Assembly: GCF_009936215.1 (NCBI RefSeq)
Contig: NZ_AP019551.1
Span: 1,636,708-1,700,707, forward strand
Direction of reading: 5' to 3'
Source of the DNA: Athalassotoga saccharophila
Lineage (GTDB): Bacteria > Thermotogota > Thermotogae > Mesoaciditogales > Mesoaciditogaceae
Length of the DNA stretch: 64,000 nt
Every line of letters starts with the position of its first letter. Positions within the stretch are counted from its first letter, which is position 1. Positions 62,969 to 64,000 of this stretch are shown one piece after another. A model generated the notes under the pieces. That model was not told where the DNA came from. It was given only the letters and a program-made list of their open reading frames with translations, and made no database searches. The translations under genes and the position numbers were made by a program.

Positions 62969-64000
62969 TCATGCCCCGTATTTTTCAAGTCTCATGGCGT
63001 TTGCCATAAGCAAAGTCATGATATGCTTTGCCTCTATGGTACCGAGAGATCCGCGCGCACAGGATTTCTCATCGAACCTGTCGGCAAGACCATACCTTGA
63101 ATATTTCGAATGAATCAGCAATGGCACCGGATGCCAACTGTGGCCACCAACAAGTGAAGGAGTTGAGTGATCGCCGGTTATCGCTATCACATCGGGCTTG
63201 AGCGACATAATCTGCGGTATGGCTCTGTCAACTATTTCTATAACATCCACCTTTGCAAGGAAATTCCCGTCCTCCCCGTAAGAATCCGTGTGTTTTACGT
63301 GGAAATAAAAGAAATCGTATTTGTTGTAATTTTGTCTAAGTACTTTTATTTCTGCCTCCAAACTTCCCTCTTCATCATCCACGTGTGGCACGTCGAGTAT
63401 ATCCATACCAACCAATTTCGCGAGTCCTCTGTACATTGGATAAGTCGCTATGGCCGCACTTCTCAATTTGTAAACTTCCGGAAATTTCGGTAGAATCGGA
63501 TGCTTTGAAAAGCCTCTTACAAGGCATCCAGTTATCTTTCCATTGTCTTTCAAAAGTTCTGCAACCTGCTTTATGAATTTGTTGACGATATCGGACGTTT
63601 TCTTGGCTTTTGGATCTGTGACGGTGGTATAGACCATCTTTTCTCCGTCTTTTTGGGGATCGGCATCTGTGAGTTCATCTGAAAGTCCTTCACCAGTCAA
63701 CTTCAGGACGAACCTGTGCTCGATGCCCGGATAGACATGTACCTTTACGCCGTCTATTTCTTTTATGTTTGCATTTATCTTTTCACATGCCTTGACATTT
63801 TCCTCTGTTGCAGGCCTTCCTGCCCTTCTGTCAACGACAATATCGCCTTTAAAGGTCGCAAAATTTCCCCTTGCCACGACATCTTTTTCGGACACATCGA
63901 TGCCTATTCCGAGCGCTTCAAGAATGCCTCTTCCTATTTGATATTTCACCGGATCATATCCAAATAATCCGAGATGGCCCGGGCCACTTCCGGGAGTTAT
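62969..64000 (-). CDS. apgM: 2,3-bisphosphoglycerate-independent phosphoglycerate mutase, archaeal type (start cut by window edge)
   Basis: The frame stays open to the right edge, so the N-terminus with the nucleophilic Ser is missing. Visible at the edge is ITPGSGPGHLGLFGYDP, then GRGILEALGIGI, VARGNFAT, RRAGRPATEENV, FVLKLTGEGLSDELTDADPQ, FKHTD-like FHVKHTDSYGEDG and the metal site ITGDHSTPSLVGGHSWHPVPLLI. It interconverts 3- and 2-phosphoglycerate in glycolysis, using two metal ions. This ApgM type is shared with archaea and T. maritima. About 344 residues are present of roughly 400. Confidence 0.93.
   Translation of the reverse strand: MTPGSGPGHLGLFGYDPVKYQIGRGILEALGIGIDVSEKDVVARGNFATFKGDIVVDRRAGRPATEENVKACEKINANIKEIDGVKVHVYPGIEHRFVLKLTGEGLSDELTDADPQKDGEKMVYTTVTDPKAKKTSDIVNKFIKQVAELLKDNGKITGCLVRGFSKHPILPKFPEVYKLRSAAIATYPMYRGLAKLVGMDILDVPHVDDEEGSLEAEIKVLRQNYNKYDFFYFHVKHTDSYGEDGNFLAKVDVIEIVDRAIPQIMSLKPDVIAITGDHSTPSLVGGHSWHPVPLLIHSKYSRYGLADRFDEKSCARGSLGTIEAKHIMTLLMANAMRLEKYGA

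Overview
The window looks like a chromosomal segment from a thermophilic member of the Thermotogota. The gene order rplU, prp, rpmA, ribU, rplM, rpsI, dnaG, sigA matches, as I recall it, the TM1457-TM1451 neighbourhood of Thermotoga maritima. The RNase Z, the arabinose genes and the archaeal-type phosphoglycerate mutase also resemble Thermotoga proteins. Start choices (frequent TTG and GTG with strong GGAGG sites) and a moderately AT-rich composition fit. Differences from Thermotoga proper, such as a FabK-type fatty-acid cluster and an extensive MurNAc recycling locus, suggest a deeper or less studied lineage, perhaps Mesoaciditogales; this genus-level guess is weak.

Layout. 1-850: the 5' end of a LacI-type repressor gene with its promoter and operator, and a short hairpin repeat. 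853-5844 (+): rpsF-ssb-rpsR-rplI-rnz-nfeD-SPFH and two unknown envelope genes. 5841-8699 (-): pyrE-like, cinA, Nudix and a putative outer-membrane protein. 8777-13025: murJ, an orphan Dam methylase, a DUF981-like membrane protein, an SDR that lacks the usual catalytic Tyr/Lys, and a THEP1 NTPase. 13184-18576 (+): fatty-acid synthesis operon fabF-degV-like-fabZ-fabH-fabK-fabD-acpP. 18683-19318: cytidylate-kinase-like protein.

19431-33860 (-) is an L-arabinose locus transcribed from a LacI-type regulator with a perfect 18-bp palindromic operator: araA, GH51 arabinofuranosidase, two sugar ABC importers (both without an ATPase), FucU/RbsD mutarotase, AraM, AraD and an FGGY kinase. Together they take arabinan oligosaccharides and arabinose to xylulose 5-phosphate.

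34331-53387 (+) is the most striking part: a peptidoglycan-salvage island with murQ, a complete oligopeptide-type ABC transporter, an MFS carrier preceded by a 16-codon coupled leader ORF, namZ, a transglutaminase-fold protein, a second binding protein, nagZ, an AmiE-like serine amidase, anmK, a HutC-type GntR regulator, a BadF-type aminosugar kinase and an NlpC/P60 (YkfC-like) peptidase. None of its enzymes shows a signal peptide. It therefore resembles the Bacillus murQ-amiE-nagZ-namZ operon moved wholly into the cytoplasm and merged with the Gram-negative AnmK branch.

53384-58697 (+) is the rplU...sigA housekeeping operon. 58699-64000 (-) holds a long-form nucleotidylyltransferase, a CoA-disulfide-reductase-like flavoprotein, a PEGA-repeat envelope protein and the start-truncated apgM. 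No tRNA, rRNA, CRISPR array or intact transposase gene was seen.
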